Shown: positions 1 through 9,328 of the stretch, piece by piece
How the letters are laid out: each line of letters begins with the position of its first letter
How positions within the stretch are numbered: the stretch's first letter is position 1
DNA from: Streptomyces roseirectus
GTDB lineage: Bacteria; Actinomycetota; Actinomycetes; Streptomycetales; Streptomycetaceae
Reading direction: 5' to 3'
Length of the DNA: 64,000 nucleotides
Assembly (NCBI RefSeq): GCF_014489635.1
Contig: NZ_CP060828.1
Span: 4,936,001 to 5,000,000, forward strand
The notes under the pieces: generated by a model
What the model saw: the letters and a program-made list of their open reading frames with translations, nothing else
Database searches by the model: none
What the model was told of the DNA's origin: nothing
Program-made: the position numbers and the translations under genes

Positions 1-785
1 ACCTTCAGGTAGCCCTCGGCGTCCAGGTCGAGCTGGCCCTTGAACAGCTCGGTGCGCGGGTCGTGGCCGATCGCGATGAACAGGCCGGTCACCGCGAGGT
101 CGGACAGCTCACCGGTCTTGAGGTTGCGCAGCTTCAGCCCGGCCAGCTTCTGGTCACCCTGGATCTCGGCGACCTCGCTGTCCCAGACGAACTTGATCTT
201 CGGGTCGGCGAAGGCGCGCTCCTGCATCGCCTTCGAGGCGCGCAGCGAGTCCCGGCGGTGGACGATCGTCACCGACTTGGCGAAGCGCGAGAGGAAGGTG
301 GCCTCCTCCATCGCGGTGTCACCGCCGCCGATCACGGCGATGTCCTGGTCCTTGAAGAAGAACCCGTCACAGGTGGCGCACCAGGAGACACCGCGCCCGG
401 AGAGCACGTCCTCGTTCGGCAGCCCGAGCTTGCGGTGCTGGGAGCCCGTGGCGACGATGACGGCCTTGGCCTTGTGGACCGTGCCGGCGGTGTCCGTGAC
501 GGTCTTGATCTCACCGGTGAGGTCGACGGAGACGATGTCGTCCGGGATCAGCTCGGCGCCGAAGCGCTCGGCCTGGGCGCGCATGTTGTCCATGAGCTCG
601 GGGCCCATGATGCCGTCCTGGAAGCCGGGGAAGTTCTCCACCTCGGTGGTGTTCATCAGGGCGCCGCCCGCGGTGACGGCGCCTTCGAACACCAGCGGCT
701 TCAGCGACGCGCGCGCGGTGTAGAGGGCAGCCGTGTAGCCGGCGGGCCCGGAGCCGATGATGATCACGTTACGGACGTCGCTCAC
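1..785 (-). CDS. trxB: Thioredoxin reductase (C-terminus cut by window edge)
   Basis: NADPH-dependent FAD flavoprotein that reduces thioredoxin in the cytoplasm. The GTG start at 785 gives an N-terminus with the FAD-binding Rossmann glycine motif (GSGPAGYTA), followed by the family segment [12 protein letters not shown]. The CxxC redox motif region is present on the minus strand around 370-400 (the CATCDG-type motif). A purine-rich ribosome site (GAGGAA) precedes the GTG. The gene runs off the left edge, and trxA is expected next in Streptomyces. A SigR-type promoter lies 70-95 bases upstream (855-880), which fits control by disulfide stress. Identification is very secure; only the C-terminus is unseen. 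Confidence 0.96.
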   Translation of the reverse strand, partial: MSDVRNVIIIGSGPAGYTAALYTARASLKPLVFEGAVTAGGALMNTTEVENFPGFQDGIMGPELMDNMRAQAERFGAELIPDDIVSVDLTGEIKTVTDTAGTVHKAKAVIVATGSQHRKLGLPNEDVLSGRGVSWCATCDGFFFKDQDIAVIGGGDTAMEEATFLSRFAKSVTIVHRRDSLRASKAMQERAFADPKIKFVWDSEVAEIQGDQKLAGLKLRNLKTGELSDLAVTGLFIAIGHDPRTELFKGQLDLDAEGYLK

Positions 786-854
786 GGCTTGGTTCCTCGT
801 CTCTGGTCTGCGTCGTTCGACCGGTGGGAGCATCACTGCGCTCTCACCCCACCC

Positions 855-880
855 AACGGATACTAAGGGGCGTGCATTCC
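855..880 (-). promoter_or_regulatory. SigR-type promoter of trxB
   Basis: On the minus strand GGAAT (880-876) is followed after exactly 18 bases by GTT (857-855). This matches the Streptomyces SigR consensus GGAAT-N18/19-GTT. It lies about 70 bases upstream of the trxB GTG and in the right orientation. Streptomyces trxB is an established SigR target, so sequence and known biology agree. No transcription start can be read directly. Confidence 0.75.
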
Positions 881-968
881 CGGTGTGTCCGGGCACACGG
901 AGAGGCACATGCGGGGGCATGCGCGGGGGCACACGCAGGGCACGGCCGGGAGACGGACGAGGGGGAGT

Positions 969-1841
969 TCAGGGGCGGGCGTAGGTGCCCTTGAGCAGCA
1001 CGTCGGCCGGGGCGGAGGGGTGCTTCTCGCATGCGGAGTCGACGACGTAGACATCGACCCGCCCGGTGTCCCCGGTGTGCGGGAACACGACGAGGAGGAC
1101 GTCCCTGCCCTCGTAGACGCCGTCCTTCACGGCGAGCGCGTCCTCCGTCCGGGCGGTGCCCTTCTGGACGCAGGGCGGCACGTTCACCGCTTGCAGCACC
1201 TGCGGGCTCTCGCCGGTGCCCTGGATCCCGACCTCGCCCTTCGGGGAGACCGAGGGGAGGGACCTGCGCGTGGGGAAGAGCTTCGAGACGTCCTCCGCGA
1301 GCGAGCCCTTGGAGAAGGTGTCCGACGCGGTGTTCGTGCTGCCGCCGTCCCCGTCGTCCATGAGCGAGGACAGCAGGACCGAGCCGAGGCCCAGGGCGGC
1401 GGCGGTGAAGACACCGAGAACGGCGGCTGTGCGGCGGCGGGAGCGGGGGCGGTCCTTGTTCTTGCGGCCGGGGCCGGTACTGGCCGTCCGGGCGCGACCG
1501 GACGGGCGATCCGCTGTCGATGTTTCACGTGAAACAACGGGGTCGGGTGAAGCAAGGGAGGCCGACGTTTCACGTGAAACATCGGTACTCGCCGCTTCCG
1601 CCGCCAGTGCCGCGTCAATACGCAGCGCCACCTCGTCCGGCATGGCAACCGGCTCGGCGGCGGCGAAGGTACCGAGGAGATCCCGGACCTCCTCCAGGGA
1701 CGCGTGCGTGTCCGCGCACAGCGCGCAGCCGTCCAGATGCCGCTGGAGTTCGGCGCTGCGGGACGGTGGGAGGAGACCTTCGGTGAGGTCGGAGAGCTCA
1801 GCGACGTCCGGGTGCCCGGCCGTGTCCGTCGTCGATGTCAC
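969..1841 (-). CDS. Zinc-finger anti-sigma factor for SigM-type sigma
   Basis: About 290 aa, predicted to hold the upstream ECF sigma factor inactive. An N-terminal zf-HC2 anti-sigma domain carries the H-x3-C-x2-C motif (H35, C39, C42: HLDGCALC). A disordered linker is followed by one transmembrane helix (AVLGVFTAAALGLGSVLL) at about residues 140-160 and an extracytoplasmic domain. The GTG at 1841 overlaps the sigma gene's stop by 4 bases, so the two are translationally coupled. The linker contains two VSRET peptides, encoded by two perfect parS palindromes inside the reading frame (1522-1535 and 1567-1580). The Mycobacterium counterpart is RsmA; I leave the symbol empty because naming in Streptomyces is ambiguous. 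Confidence 0.9.
   Translation of the reverse strand: MTSTTDTAGHPDVAELSDLTEGLLPPSRSAELQRHLDGCALCADTHASLEEVRDLLGTFAAAEPVAMPDEVALRIDAALAAEAASTDVSRETSASLASPDPVVSRETSTADRPSGRARTASTGPGRKNKDRPRSRRRTAAVLGVFTAAALGLGSVLLSSLMDDGDGGSTNTASDTFSKGSLAEDVSKLFPTRRSLPSVSPKGEVGIQGTGESPQVLQAVNVPPCVQKGTARTEDALAVKDGVYEGRDVLLVVFPHTGDTGRVDVYVVDSACEKHPSAPADVLLKGTYARP
1522..1580. other. Pair of parS (ParB-binding) sites inside the anti-sigma gene
   Basis: Two perfect GTTTCACGTGAAAC palindromes at 1522-1535 and 1567-1580, 45 bases centre to centre. Both are in the same frame of the anti-sigma gene and encode VSRET in its linker. The sequence matches the known Streptomyces parS. Confidence 0.9.
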
Positions 1842-2581
1842 GCTCGCCCACCTCCGCCCTTCGCGGTAGCTGAATCGCCGGTCCCGGCTCCGTCCGGCTC
1901 GTTGTCGCCCTTGTCGTCGCTGCCGCAAGGGGCCGCTGCTGATGGGACGGATGTCCCCTCCACCCGGTTCCGTCTCGCGCCAGGCCGCTTCTCCTCGTCG
2001 CTGTTTCCCGGCCGGAGATGGGTGAGCAGGGGCAGGAGTCTGGCGCGCCCCCGGGCGCAGCGGCTCTTCACGGTGCCGGTGGGGACGTCGAGGACCTTGG
2101 CCGCCTCGGCGACCGGGTAGCCCTGCATGTCGACGAGGACGAGGGCCGCGCGCTGGTCCGGCGGGAGGGTGCTGAGGGCTTCGGCGAGCTGGCGGTGCAG
2201 ATCGTTGCGCTCGGCCGGCGCCGAGGCGGACTCGTGGGGCTCCAGGAGCTGTTCGAGCCGTTCGGTGTCGTCGACCGGCGAGGTCCTGCGCGAGGCCGTC
2301 TTGCGGGCCCGGTCCAGACAGGCGTTCACGGTGATCCGGTGCAGCCAGGTCGTGACGGCCGACTGCCCCCGGAAGGTGTGCGCGGCCCGGTACGCCGACA
2401 CCAGCGCGTCCTGCACGGCGTCGGCGGCCTCCTCCCGGTCGCCCAGCGTCCGCAGGGCGACCGCCCACAGCCGGTCACGGTGGCGCCGCACGATCTCGCC
2501 GAAGGCGTCGGGGTCGCCTTTCACATGACGGGCGAGCAGATCCTGATCGCTCACACCGTCGAACCCGGCGCCTTCCGCCAT
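1838..2581 (-). CDS. sigM: ECF-family RNA polymerase sigma factor SigM
   Basis: 247 aa. Region 2 is at about residues 25-95 (GEIVRRHRDRLWAVALR, TTWLHRITVNACLDRAR) and region 4 at about 125-180 (LPPDQRAALVLVDMQGYPVAEAA, VPTGTVKSRCARGRARL). It directs polymerase to a stress regulon. Unlike typical ECF factors of about 190 aa it has an extra hydrophilic Gly/Asp/Lys-rich tail of some 60 residues. The ATG at 2581 is chosen because region 2 begins shortly after it. The stop overlaps the anti-sigma start. The sigma / anti-sigma / trxB / MurJ neighbourhood matches Mycobacterium tuberculosis Rv3909-Rv3913, which supports the name. Confidence 0.92.
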   Translation of the reverse strand: MAEGAGFDGVSDQDLLARHVKGDPDAFGEIVRRHRDRLWAVALRTLGDREEAADAVQDALVSAYRAAHTFRGQSAVTTWLHRITVNACLDRARKTASRRTSPVDDTERLEQLLEPHESASAPAERNDLHRQLAEALSTLPPDQRAALVLVDMQGYPVAEAAKVLDVPTGTVKSRCARGRARLLPLLTHLRPGNSDEEKRPGARRNRVEGTSVPSAAAPCGSDDKGDNEPDGAGTGDSATAKGGGGRA

Positions 2582-2607
2582 CGGCCTCCTCCCCCTCCGG
2601 TGAGATG

Positions 2608-4338
2608 TCAGCCCGTGAACTTCACGTTGGTTATGGCCTGCTTGTAGCCGGCGCCGTTGTACTGGTCCTGTCCCGAGTACGGCAGGGCCGTCAGCCATAC
2701 GAGAACGTACCGCGTCTTCACCGGGGTCTTGGCGGAGAACGTCAGTTCCGTGCTGGTGGTCTTCTTGTCGGCGATCTTCGTCATCGAGCTGAGCGGCGTC
2801 GACGAGGAGAGGGAGTCGGTCGCGTACAGGGCACCGGTCGTGCGGTCGCCGCCGTACAGAAGCTCTATCGACGCGCCCGACACCTCCTGCTCGGACCCGA
2901 GGTCGTAGACGATGCCGACGCCCTGCTTGAACGGGGCGAGGCCGGGGCCGCCGGTGAAGGTGTACGTCCGCCAGTACGTGGACGCCTTCTTGTCGTAGGT
3001 CAGCCCCACGTCCTCCGGGTGCTGCGGCTTGCCGTCCGGGTAGTACTCGGCGGCGTCCTCGACGGTGAGCGTCTTGACCGGCTTCGGGGCCGCGCTCGGC
3101 TTGTCGCCGCCGTCGGTCGTCTGGGACTGCTTGGTGTCGTCGTTCTTGTCGAGCAGGACTTCCGCGAGCTGCCAGCTGCCGAGGCCGAGGGCGGTGATGA
3201 GGAGGGCGGAGACCGCCCACTTCATGGCCTTGCCGGTGCGGGTCTGGAGCGGGGGAGGCGGCGTCGGGACCGGCTGGGTGACGCCGGGGTGCGGCGCGGG
3301 GCGGCCGTACGTGCCCTGCTGGTAGGTGGTGCGCTGGTAGTCCGGGGGCGCGGCGAAGACCGGCTCCGGCGGGCGGATGCGCGGCATCTCGCCGATCGCC
3401 TTGACCAGTTCCTCCGGCGTCGTGCACGCGGCCTCGTGCCGGGAGGCGGTCGCGCCGTCGTTGACGAGGGCCCGCATCGCCAGCTCGGACAGGCCCCGGT
3501 GGACATGGGCGCGGACCTGGTCGGGCGCGATCAGACCGATGTCCTTGGGCAGCCCGGCCAGGCCGTGCGCGTCGTTCTCGTACGGCCAGCGCTGGGTGAG
3601 CGCCGCGTACAGCAGGGCGCCGATCGCCTCGGTGTCGGTGCGCTGCGGGGTGTCGGAGGTGATGCCGCGCAGCGCCGCGTTGACCGCGAGGCCGCGGATA
3701 CGCCACTGCCCGGTCGAGGTGCGCAGCACGGTGCCCGGCGTGAGCCGCAGGTGGGACAGGCCCTCGCGGTGGGCGGCGGCCATCGCCGCGGCGAGCTGAC
3801 TGACCATCTGGTACGCGTCGTGCGGCTCCAGCGGCCCGGCGGCCAGCAGCGCGGTCAGCTCGGTCGCGTCGGGCAGCCACTCGTGGACGACGTAGACGAG
3901 GTCGTTCTCCTCGACGGCGTCCAGCACCTGCACGAAGCGCGGGTCGCCGAGGAGGGCGGCGGAGCGGGCGGCGGCCAGCACGGACCGGGCTCGCGCGTGC
4001 TCGGCGGGCAGGATGTGGACGCCGACGGCGCGCCGCAGTTTCTCGTCGACCGCGCGCCAACTGCTGAACCCGTCCAGACGGGTGACGCACTCTTCGAGAC
4101 GGTACCGTCTGGCGAGCTTGTGGCCGCTGTGCAGCTCCGGTGCCGAGGTCTTCCCGGGACGCTCCGTCCCGTCACTCCCCTGTACCTCGTCGCTGTCCGT
4201 GTCCCGCTCCCGGTTCTGGGCCACGCCGTCGGCCGTGGACTCGTCCGCCTGTGCGGTCGGCGGCTGGTCGCCACCGTTCGCTGCCACGTCGACGGCAGCC
4301 GTGCTCCGATCCGCCACCGTCGTTCCCTGCCTCCCCAT
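2608..4338 (-). CDS. Membrane-anchored pseudokinase (MviN-associated)
   Basis: 576 aa. Residues about 55-310 have a Ser/Thr kinase fold, but the catalytic signatures are degenerate. There is no glycine loop at TRLDGFSSW, no VAVK lysine (VGVHILPA instead), the HRD loop reads HREGLSHLRLTPG without the catalytic Asp, and no DFG is visible. A Pro-rich linker leads to one membrane helix (about residues 375-395, ALLITALGLGSWQLAEVLL) and a C-terminal beta-rich domain of discoidin-like type outside the cell. In Mycobacterium this module is fused to MurJ (MviN) and acts as a phosphothreonine-dependent FhaA partner; here it is a separate gene 117 bases after murJ. The ATG at 4338 is used. Confidence 0.85.
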   Translation of the reverse strand: MGRQGTTVADRSTAAVDVAANGGDQPPTAQADESTADGVAQNRERDTDSDEVQGSDGTERPGKTSAPELHSGHKLARRYRLEECVTRLDGFSSWRAVDEKLRRAVGVHILPAEHARARSVLAAARSAALLGDPRFVQVLDAVEENDLVYVVHEWLPDATELTALLAAGPLEPHDAYQMVSQLAAAMAAAHREGLSHLRLTPGTVLRTSTGQWRIRGLAVNAALRGITSDTPQRTDTEAIGALLYAALTQRWPYENDAHGLAGLPKDIGLIAPDQVRAHVHRGLSELAMRALVNDGATASRHEAACTTPEELVKAIGEMPRIRPPEPVFAAPPDYQRTTYQQGTYGRPAPHPGVTQPVPTPPPPLQTRTGKAMKWAVSALLITALGLGSWQLAEVLLDKNDDTKQSQTTDGGDKPSAAPKPVKTLTVEDAAEYYPDGKPQHPEDVGLTYDKKASTYWRTYTFTGGPGLAPFKQGVGIVYDLGSEQEVSGASIELLYGGDRTTGALYATDSLSSSTPLSSMTKIADKKTTSTELTFSAKTPVKTRYVLVWLTALPYSGQDQYNGAGYKQAITNVKFTG

Positions 4339-4455
4339 TCATCGCGCGCCGTCCGGCCACCGTGCACGCCGTTCGACGCCGAACCAATTGTGCCCACAGT
4401 CCGCCGCTATGCACGACACACGGCGGCGGACGATGGTTGTGCGCTCGACCCCGGG

Positions 4456-6759
4456 TCAGCGCCCCAGTCGCCCGCGGACCATGCCCACCAGCGAGTTCAG
4501 CTCCTCGATCCGCATCCGGCGCGCGGCGAGGAAGAAGATACCGAGCAGGACCGCGCCGCCGACGATCAGCGCGGCGAACGACCCGAGGACGCCCTGCCCG
4601 AGGGTGTGGCCGATGCCGTAGCAGGCGGCGCCGCTGAGCAGCGCGGCCGGCACCGAGGCGATGCACAGCCTGGCGTACGTCCGCAGCACCCGCGCCCCGT
4701 CGAGGTCGCCGCCGAGCCGCTTGCGCAGCCGCGCCCAGGCGACGCCGACACCGATCGCGTAGGCCAGCCCGTACGCGGCGGCCATGCCGATCACCGCCCA
4801 GCGGGCCGGCAGCACGAAGTAGCACAGCGCCGATGCGCCCGCGTTCACCACGGCGACGATGACCGTGTTGTAGAAGGGCGTGCGCGTGTCTTCGTACGCG
4901 TAGAAGGCGCGCAGGACGACGTACTGCACCGAGTAGGGGATCAGGCCGAGGCCGAACGCCATCAGCATGAAGCCCATGTTGGTGGCCGACGAGGTGCCCG
5001 AGGAGCCGAAGATCAGCGTGCACATCGGGATGCCCAGGGCGAGGAAGCCGAAGGCGATCGGGACGATGGCGACGGCCGTGGTGCGCAGGCCCTGCGAGAT
5101 GTCGTCGCGGACCGCGCCGGCGTCCGACTCGGCGGCCGAGCGCGCGAGGCGCGGCAGCAGCGCGGCCATCAGGGAGACGGTGATGATGGCCTGCGGCAGG
5201 CCCCAGATCAGCTGGGCGTTGGCGTAGGCGGCGAGACCGGTGCCGTCGACCGGCGACTCCTTGCCGGCCATGGTGGAGAGCTGGGAGACGACGAGCGCGC
5301 CCGCCTGGTTGGCGAGGACGAACAGGAACGTCCACTTGGCGAGCGTGACGGCCTTGCCGAGGCCGTGGCCCTTCCAGTCGAACCGCAGCCGCATCCGGAA
5401 GCCGGTCTCGCGCAGGTACGGGACCATCGCGAGCGCCTGGACGACGAGGCCGAGCAGGATGCCGACGCCCAGCAGGCGCTGGCCCTCCGGCGGGATGTTC
5501 GTGACCTCCATGCCGGAGTCGGCTGCGGTGCCGTAGACCCAGATGAACGTGCCCAGGGTCACGATGATGACGATGTTGTTGAGGACCGGCGTCCACATCA
5601 TCGCGCCGAACTTGCCGCGCGCGTTGAGGATCTGGCCCATCACGACGTGGATGCCCATGAAGAAGATCGAGGGCAGGAAGTACTGGACGAACGTGACGCC
5701 GACCTCGTTGGCCGCCGGGTCGCTGGCGACGGGGTCGGACAGCAGGCGGATCAGCAGGGGCGCGCCGAAGACCGAGGCGACGGTGAGCGCGCCGAGGGCG
5801 ACCATGACGAGGGTCAGCAGCCGGTTGGCGAACGCCTCGCCGCCGTCCTCGTCCTCCTTCATCGCGCGCACGAGCTGCGGGACGAAGACGGAGTTGAGGC
5901 CGCCGCCGACGGTCAGGATGTAGATCATCGTCGGGAGCTGGTAGGCGACCTGGAAGGTGTCGCCGAGGAGGCCGACGCCGAGCGCCGAGACGATCATCGC
6001 GGAGCGGACGAAGCCGGTGAGGCGGGAGACCATCGTGCCGGCCGCCATGACCGCGCTGGACTTCAGCAGGCCGGCCGCCTTGCCGCCCTTCTTCGCGGCA
6101 GCGGCAGCGGGGGCGGAGGCGACGGGTGCGGCGGGTTCGGCAGCGGCGGCCGGCTCGGGGACCGTCGTGCCGAGGTTCATCGTCCGGTCGTCCACCGGGC
6201 CGGGAGCGACGGGGCCGGGGGACACGACGGGGGCGGGCTTCTGGAACTGCGGCGCGGGCGGCTGGTACTGCGGGCCCGGCGCGGGGCGCGGGGTGCCGCC
6301 CTGCTGCTGGTCGCGGAAGAGGTGCGCGAACGCGTCGGGCTCGTGCCGCTCCTCGCCGGAGTGCGTGACGAGGTCGTCCACGCCCACGAACTGCGTGCTG
6401 CGCGCGTCGTCGCCGTACGGCAGGTACTGCGTCGGGCCCTCCGGCTCGGGTGCCGGGGGCTGGGCCCAGACCTGGGGGTCGGGGGCGTACGGCGACTGCG
6501 GGGGGCGGCCGTAGAGCGGCTGCGAGGGGTAGGTGCCGGGGGGCGGCGGGGGGTGCGCGGCGCGGTCGTAGAGCGCTTCGGCGACCGGGTCCTGCGCGGT
6601 GAGGTCCTGCGCGCGGTAGGGGTCCTGGGCGAAGGCGTCCTGGAGGTACGTGTCGGCGGGCTGCTGCGGCACCTGGCCGTGCTCGGGAGGCGGCGGGCCC
6701 TCGGGGTGGCCCGAGCCGCCCGCGGCCTGGCCGCGGTCACCGTCGTACGGCGCGTTCAT
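4456..6759 (-). CDS. murJ: Lipid II flippase MurJ
   Basis: 767 aa. The first ~230 residues are a Pro/Gln/Tyr-rich disordered cytoplasmic extension. A MATE/MOP-fold flippase core of about 14 transmembrane helices follows, starting at LKSSAVMAAGTMVSRLTGFV, with family landmarks such as GGGLNSVFVPQLVRA and the charged cavity segment. It moves the peptidoglycan precursor lipid II across the plasma membrane. It starts 44 bases after the DUF6049 gene, so the two are probably co-transcribed. The N-terminal extension is longer than in E. coli MurJ but usual in Streptomyces. The name is secure by family; activity is inferred. Confidence 0.93.
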   Translation of the reverse strand: MNAPYDGDRGQAAGGSGHPEGPPPPEHGQVPQQPADTYLQDAFAQDPYRAQDLTAQDPVAEALYDRAAHPPPPPGTYPSQPLYGRPPQSPYAPDPQVWAQPPAPEPEGPTQYLPYGDDARSTQFVGVDDLVTHSGEERHEPDAFAHLFRDQQQGGTPRPAPGPQYQPPAPQFQKPAPVVSPGPVAPGPVDDRTMNLGTTVPEPAAAAEPAAPVASAPAAAAAKKGGKAAGLLKSSAVMAAGTMVSRLTGFVRSAMIVSALGVGLLGDTFQVAYQLPTMIYILTVGGGLNSVFVPQLVRAMKEDEDGGEAFANRLLTLVMVALGALTVASVFGAPLLIRLLSDPVASDPAANEVGVTFVQYFLPSIFFMGIHVVMGQILNARGKFGAMMWTPVLNNIVIIVTLGTFIWVYGTAADSGMEVTNIPPEGQRLLGVGILLGLVVQALAMVPYLRETGFRMRLRFDWKGHGLGKAVTLAKWTFLFVLANQAGALVVSQLSTMAGKESPVDGTGLAAYANAQLIWGLPQAIITVSLMAALLPRLARSAAESDAGAVRDDISQGLRTTAVAIVPIAFGFLALGIPMCTLIFGSSGTSSATNMGFMLMAFGLGLIPYSVQYVVLRAFYAYEDTRTPFYNTVIVAVVNAGASALCYFVLPARWAVIGMAAAYGLAYAIGVGVAWARLRKRLGGDLDGARVLRTYARLCIASVPAALLSGAACYGIGHTLGQGVLGSFAALIVGGAVLLGIFFLAARRMRIEELNSLVGMVRGRLGR

Positions 6760-6803
6760 GGTTACCCCACCTCATCGTCCCGGGCCGACCGGCCACGACA
6801 TCC

Positions 6804-9170
6804 TCAACGGTCCACTCTCTCACCCGTGCCGGACGGGTCCGTGCTTTCCGCTGCGGTGTCCGGTGTCCCGTCACTCGCCTGCTGCGGGTCGTCTGCCCCG
6901 GACCGGGCGGGGGACTCCTCGGCGGTCTCCGCCGCTTCCGCCGCGGTGTCCGCCTCCGCCGTCTCCTCCGCCGCCTTTTCCGCCGCTCGGGCCACCGCGC
7001 GCTTGCGCTGGGTGTACATCCGGAAGCCCGCCAGCACGAGGAGCAGGAAACCGCCGCCGATGACGAGCATGACCGTCGCCGTGATCTCGGTGACCCGCAC
7101 GTCGAAGACGACCTCTTCGCCGTACGGCTGCCCGTCCTGGGTGAAGAGCTGGGCGACGACCGTCGCCTTGCCGTTGGCGTTGGCGGATGTGGTGAACTTC
7201 ACGCTCGTGCTGTGCCCGCCGGAGACCGTGACGGCCTGCTCGTCCCAGTCGTGGCCGGCGATCTCAAGCCGCGTCGGGTTCATCGACGTCAGCCGCAGCA
7301 CCAGGTGGTCGACGCCCTGCACCAGGCTGTTCTGCACGGTCACGGGGATCGTCGCGCTGCGCCCGGAGAGCTTCGTCTCCGACTTGTCGATCAGCCTGAC
7401 CTGGTCGGTGAGGGTCTTCAGATGGTTCGCGACACCCTGCCGGTAGGCGCTCGCCGCGCTGCCCCGGCTGCGCCACGACGTCGACATCTCACGGTTTATG
7501 GCCCGCCCGAACGGCGTCACGACCCGCGACTCGTCGGTCAGGATCACCTTGAAGTTGTCGAGCTTGCCCTGCGTGTTCGCGATGTCCTGGAACGCGCCCT
7601 TGGACAGCTCCTGCTTGCGCAGCGCCGAGGGGTACGCCGACCTGCCCGGCACCGTCGTCGTGGCGCCCGGGTCGGGCTTGACCGCCGAGGTCGCCGCGAG
7701 GCCCTGCGGCTGCGACCAGGTGCTCCCCCGGAGCGCCGTCACGGCCTTGGCCAGCGCCTGCGCCTGGGCCGCCGTCGGCATCCGCTGCGGGGCGACGACG
7801 ACGCTGCGCTGCTTGTCGTTCTGGAGGGTCAGCGCGAGGCTCTGCGCGAGGAAGTTCTGCACGGCGAGCGTCGCCGAGGAGGCGTTCGTCAGGTCGCCCT
7901 GGAACGCCGTCGACAGCCGGTAGTCCGCGACGACCGCCGTGGTGCCGCCGCCGATCGGACGGGCCGCCGAGGGCGTGTACGACAGCCCGTCCGTCTCCGC
8001 CAGGCTGTCGCTGCGCGCGATCACCTTGTCGGCGCCCGCCGAGGTGGCGACCTTGACGATCGACGGGTCGACGGCGCCGTTCACCGGCCACGCGAAGTCG
8101 GTGCTCGGCGTCACGTGGAGCACGGTCTCGACGGTGGTCGCGGCGACGTCGGTGGCCGCCTTGAGCTGGCTCAGCGAACCGGTGACGTTCGTGCCGTTGT
8201 GCGCGAGGGCGGCCAGGTCGGGGTCGGCGAAGGGCAGCGCGACGACCTCCTTGCCGCTCACGGCGCCTTGCAGCTCGGCGAGGAACTGCTTGGCCTGCGC
8301 CTGGTGGGTGCCCGCGACGGTGGTGTCGTCGTCGGCCTGGACGCGGTAGCCGCCGCTCATCGCGTCGACGGAGGCCAGCAGGTCCGGGTCGATCACCCAG
8401 GTGACGTCCAGGGCCTTGCCCAGGGCCACCAGCTGCTCCAGCCGGCCGCCGGGGGCGATCTCGGCGGCGAGGTCGTCGTTGCGGAAGACCGGCGTCTGCT
8501 GCTGGTTCGAGCCCGTCTCCGCCGTCACGTGCACGGTGGAGACCAGCGGCCACAGGACCGTCGTCTTCGTGCTCGCGTCCGGCGCGTCGGGCTGCCAGGG
8601 CAGGAACGTCCGCCGCGCGCCGAGGACCTGGTCCCAGGACTGGGAGGCGGTCTCGCCGGAGAGCGTGACCCCCAGCGGGTAGACGCCGTCGCCGCCGAGG
8701 TCCAGCTTGTCGACCGGGACGCTGATCGTGAACGGCTGGGCCACGCCCGGTGTGAGCTTCGCGAACTTCGCCGTGTACGCGCCGCCCACCGGGTCGCCGG
8801 TCGCGCCGGACACGGCGTCGGAGCGCTTGGCGACGTCGGCGATCGCCGAGCGGGTGGTCAGCGCGGCGCCCACGCGCAGATCGACGTGGGCGTCGGTGAC
8901 CGCCTGCTTGCCGTTGTTCGTCACCGTGCCGGAGACGGTCAGCGTGTCGCCGTCGCCCGGCGCGTTCGGTGTGAGCGCGTCGACGGAGACGGCGACCGTG
9001 CCGGCGTCGCCCGCCTCCTTGGGCGCCTCGGGCGCGGCCTGCGCCGCCGTGGCAGCGGGCAGCAGCAGCCCGGCCAGCAGGGGCGCCCCCGCGAGCAGTG
9101 CTCCGGTGCGCCGCAGCCGGCGGCGGGCAGGTGAGGGTGTCGACCTCGGGTTGTCTGCCGCCTCGGCCAC
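6804..9170 (-). CDS. DUF6049 secreted, C-terminally anchored membrane protein
   Basis: 788 aa from a GTG at 9170. There is an N-terminal signal sequence (ALLAGAPLLAGLLLPAATAAQA, ending near residue 46), a large extracytoplasmic region, one transmembrane helix near residue 715 (TATVMLVIGGGFLLLVLAGF) and a short acidic Ala/Glu-rich cytoplasmic tail. It corresponds to Mycobacterium Rv3909, which has no assigned biochemical function. Its conserved position directly upstream of murJ suggests a cell-envelope role. It is the first gene of the minus-strand block that continues to sigM. Confidence 0.85.
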   Translation of the reverse strand: MAEAADNPRSTPSPARRRLRRTGALLAGAPLLAGLLLPAATAAQAAPEAPKEAGDAGTVAVSVDALTPNAPGDGDTLTVSGTVTNNGKQAVTDAHVDLRVGAALTTRSAIADVAKRSDAVSGATGDPVGGAYTAKFAKLTPGVAQPFTISVPVDKLDLGGDGVYPLGVTLSGETASQSWDQVLGARRTFLPWQPDAPDASTKTTVLWPLVSTVHVTAETGSNQQQTPVFRNDDLAAEIAPGGRLEQLVALGKALDVTWVIDPDLLASVDAMSGGYRVQADDDTTVAGTHQAQAKQFLAELQGAVSGKEVVALPFADPDLAALAHNGTNVTGSLSQLKAATDVAATTVETVLHVTPSTDFAWPVNGAVDPSIVKVATSAGADKVIARSDSLAETDGLSYTPSAARPIGGGTTAVVADYRLSTAFQGDLTNASSATLAVQNFLAQSLALTLQNDKQRSVVVAPQRMPTAAQAQALAKAVTALRGSTWSQPQGLAATSAVKPDPGATTTVPGRSAYPSALRKQELSKGAFQDIANTQGKLDNFKVILTDESRVVTPFGRAINREMSTSWRSRGSAASAYRQGVANHLKTLTDQVRLIDKSETKLSGRSATIPVTVQNSLVQGVDHLVLRLTSMNPTRLEIAGHDWDEQAVTVSGGHSTSVKFTTSANANGKATVVAQLFTQDGQPYGEEVVFDVRVTEITATVMLVIGGGFLLLVLAGFRMYTQRKRAVARAAEKAAEETAEADTAAEAAETAEESPARSGADDPQQASDGTPDTAAESTDPSGTGERVDR

Positions 9171-9308
9171 GCGTTCGCCCGTCCCTCGTCGTCGTCAGTG
9201 GTCGTCGGAATGTGCGTCCACGCATGGTAACGATGCGCGCAGAAGGTAAGTGCCGCGGACTGGTCCACAAGATCGGGAAGAGCGGGCGGGGCGTCCCTAA
9301 TGAGGTTG

Positions 9309-9328
9309 TATAAAGGCGGCCTTATATA
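9309..9328. promoter_or_regulatory. AT-rich near-palindrome between divergent genes
   Basis: An imperfect inverted repeat (TATAAAGGC against GCCTTATATA) lies in the 293-base gap between the DUF6049 gene and cca. It is strikingly AT-rich for this genome and contains -10-like sequences on both strands. It could be a promoter or operator; no regulator can be named. Confidence 0.3.

Noticed and set aside
2605..7446. A 1613-codon open frame on the plus strand
   Set aside because: It runs antisense to the pseudokinase, murJ and DUF6049 genes; composition is Arg/Gly/Asp-rich as expected of a high-GC shadow frame.
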